This document shows, piece by piece, positions 5,696 to 5,794 of a stretch of 5,794 bases of DNA. The DNA lies in the NCBI GenBank assembly GCA_013044415.1, contig JABEUO010000199.1, positions 1 to 5,794 of the forward strand, written 5' to 3'. The DNA comes from Acidimicrobiaceae bacterium (GTDB lineage Bacteria; Actinomycetota; Acidimicrobiia; Acidimicrobiales; Acidimicrobiaceae). Within the stretch, counting starts at the first letter, position 1. Every line of letters starts with the position of its first letter. Made by a program: the position numbers and the translations under genes. Below the pieces are notes generated by a model. That model ran no database searches. It was not told the DNA's origin and saw only the letters and a program-made list of their open reading frames with translations.

Positions 5696-5779
5696 CATTA
5701 TTGACTTGGCATTATTGACTTGGCATTATTGACTTGGCATTATTGACTTGGCATTATTGACTTGGCATTATTGACTTGG
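5696..5779. repeat. Tandem array: six exact copies of a 14-bp unit
   Basis: The unit CATTATTGACTTGG (plus strand) repeats six times without a mismatch over 84 bp, and a partial CAT follows at 5780-5782. The array ends two bases before the hydratase ribosome binding site. The identity of the copies implies recent slippage or amplification, so copy number may vary between strains. On the plus strand each unit holds TTGACT, and pairs of TTGACT and CATTAT fall 17 bases apart. On the minus strand each unit holds ATG-CCA-AGT-CAA-TAA. It lacks CRISPR-type spacers and is shorter than typical plasmid iterons. Confidence 0.95.
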
Positions 5780-5794
5780 CATAGTTAAGACATA

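Noticed and set aside
5696..5779. CRISPR array or plasmid iteron origin
   Set aside because: The units are directly contiguous with no spacers, 14 bp is short for iterons, and no replication initiator gene or DnaA-box cluster is visible.

Overview
The window looks like bacterial DNA of intermediate GC, probably from an actinobacterium of the acidophilic, iron-cycling Acidimicrobiia type. That placement is an inference from two things: the style of the IS607-family genes, and a large exported protein with Ig-like domains, a Pro-rich linker and a polytopic membrane domain. No marker gene is present to confirm it. Every gene I can support reads on the minus strand.

Region by region, left to right. 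(1) Positions 1-1532 hold a wrecked IS607-family insertion sequence. Its serine recombinase gene (tnpA, 1532 down to 953) carries two in-frame stops, a frameshift and an apparent loss of the catalytic serine. Its tnpB (from 956 down past the left edge) is open. However, at about position 220 it switches in frame from the TnpB N-terminal region to the C-terminal maturase domain of a group II intron reverse transcriptase. (2) Positions 1623-4184 encode an 853-residue secreted-then-membrane protein. It has a signal anchor, a HYDIN/ASPM-like Ig domain, an FN3-like domain, a Pro-rich linker, an IPT/TIG-like domain, and seven or eight membrane helices containing a YGLLDP motif. A plausible promoter and a good ribosome binding site precede it. 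(3) Positions 4185-5235 are about 1 kb with no convincing gene but many short perfect inverted repeats. These include a possible pseudoknot or alternative-pairing element (4391-4437) and a nested hairpin followed by T4 (4979-5028). (4) Positions 5236-5676 encode a MaoC-type hot-dog hydratase of 146 residues. (5) Positions 5696-5779 are six exact copies of a 14-bp tandem repeat immediately upstream of the hydratase ribosome binding site.

The genes do not form one operon or pathway. The hydratase is a lipid or acyl-CoA metabolism gene, the large protein is a cell-envelope protein of unknown role, and the left end is mobile-element debris. The most unusual items are the TnpB/group II maturase fusion frame and the 14-bp array. 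On the minus strand the array spells tandem MPSQ-stop mini-ORFs joined by TAATG. On the plus strand it spells overlapping TTGACT-17-CATTAT promoter-like pairs.
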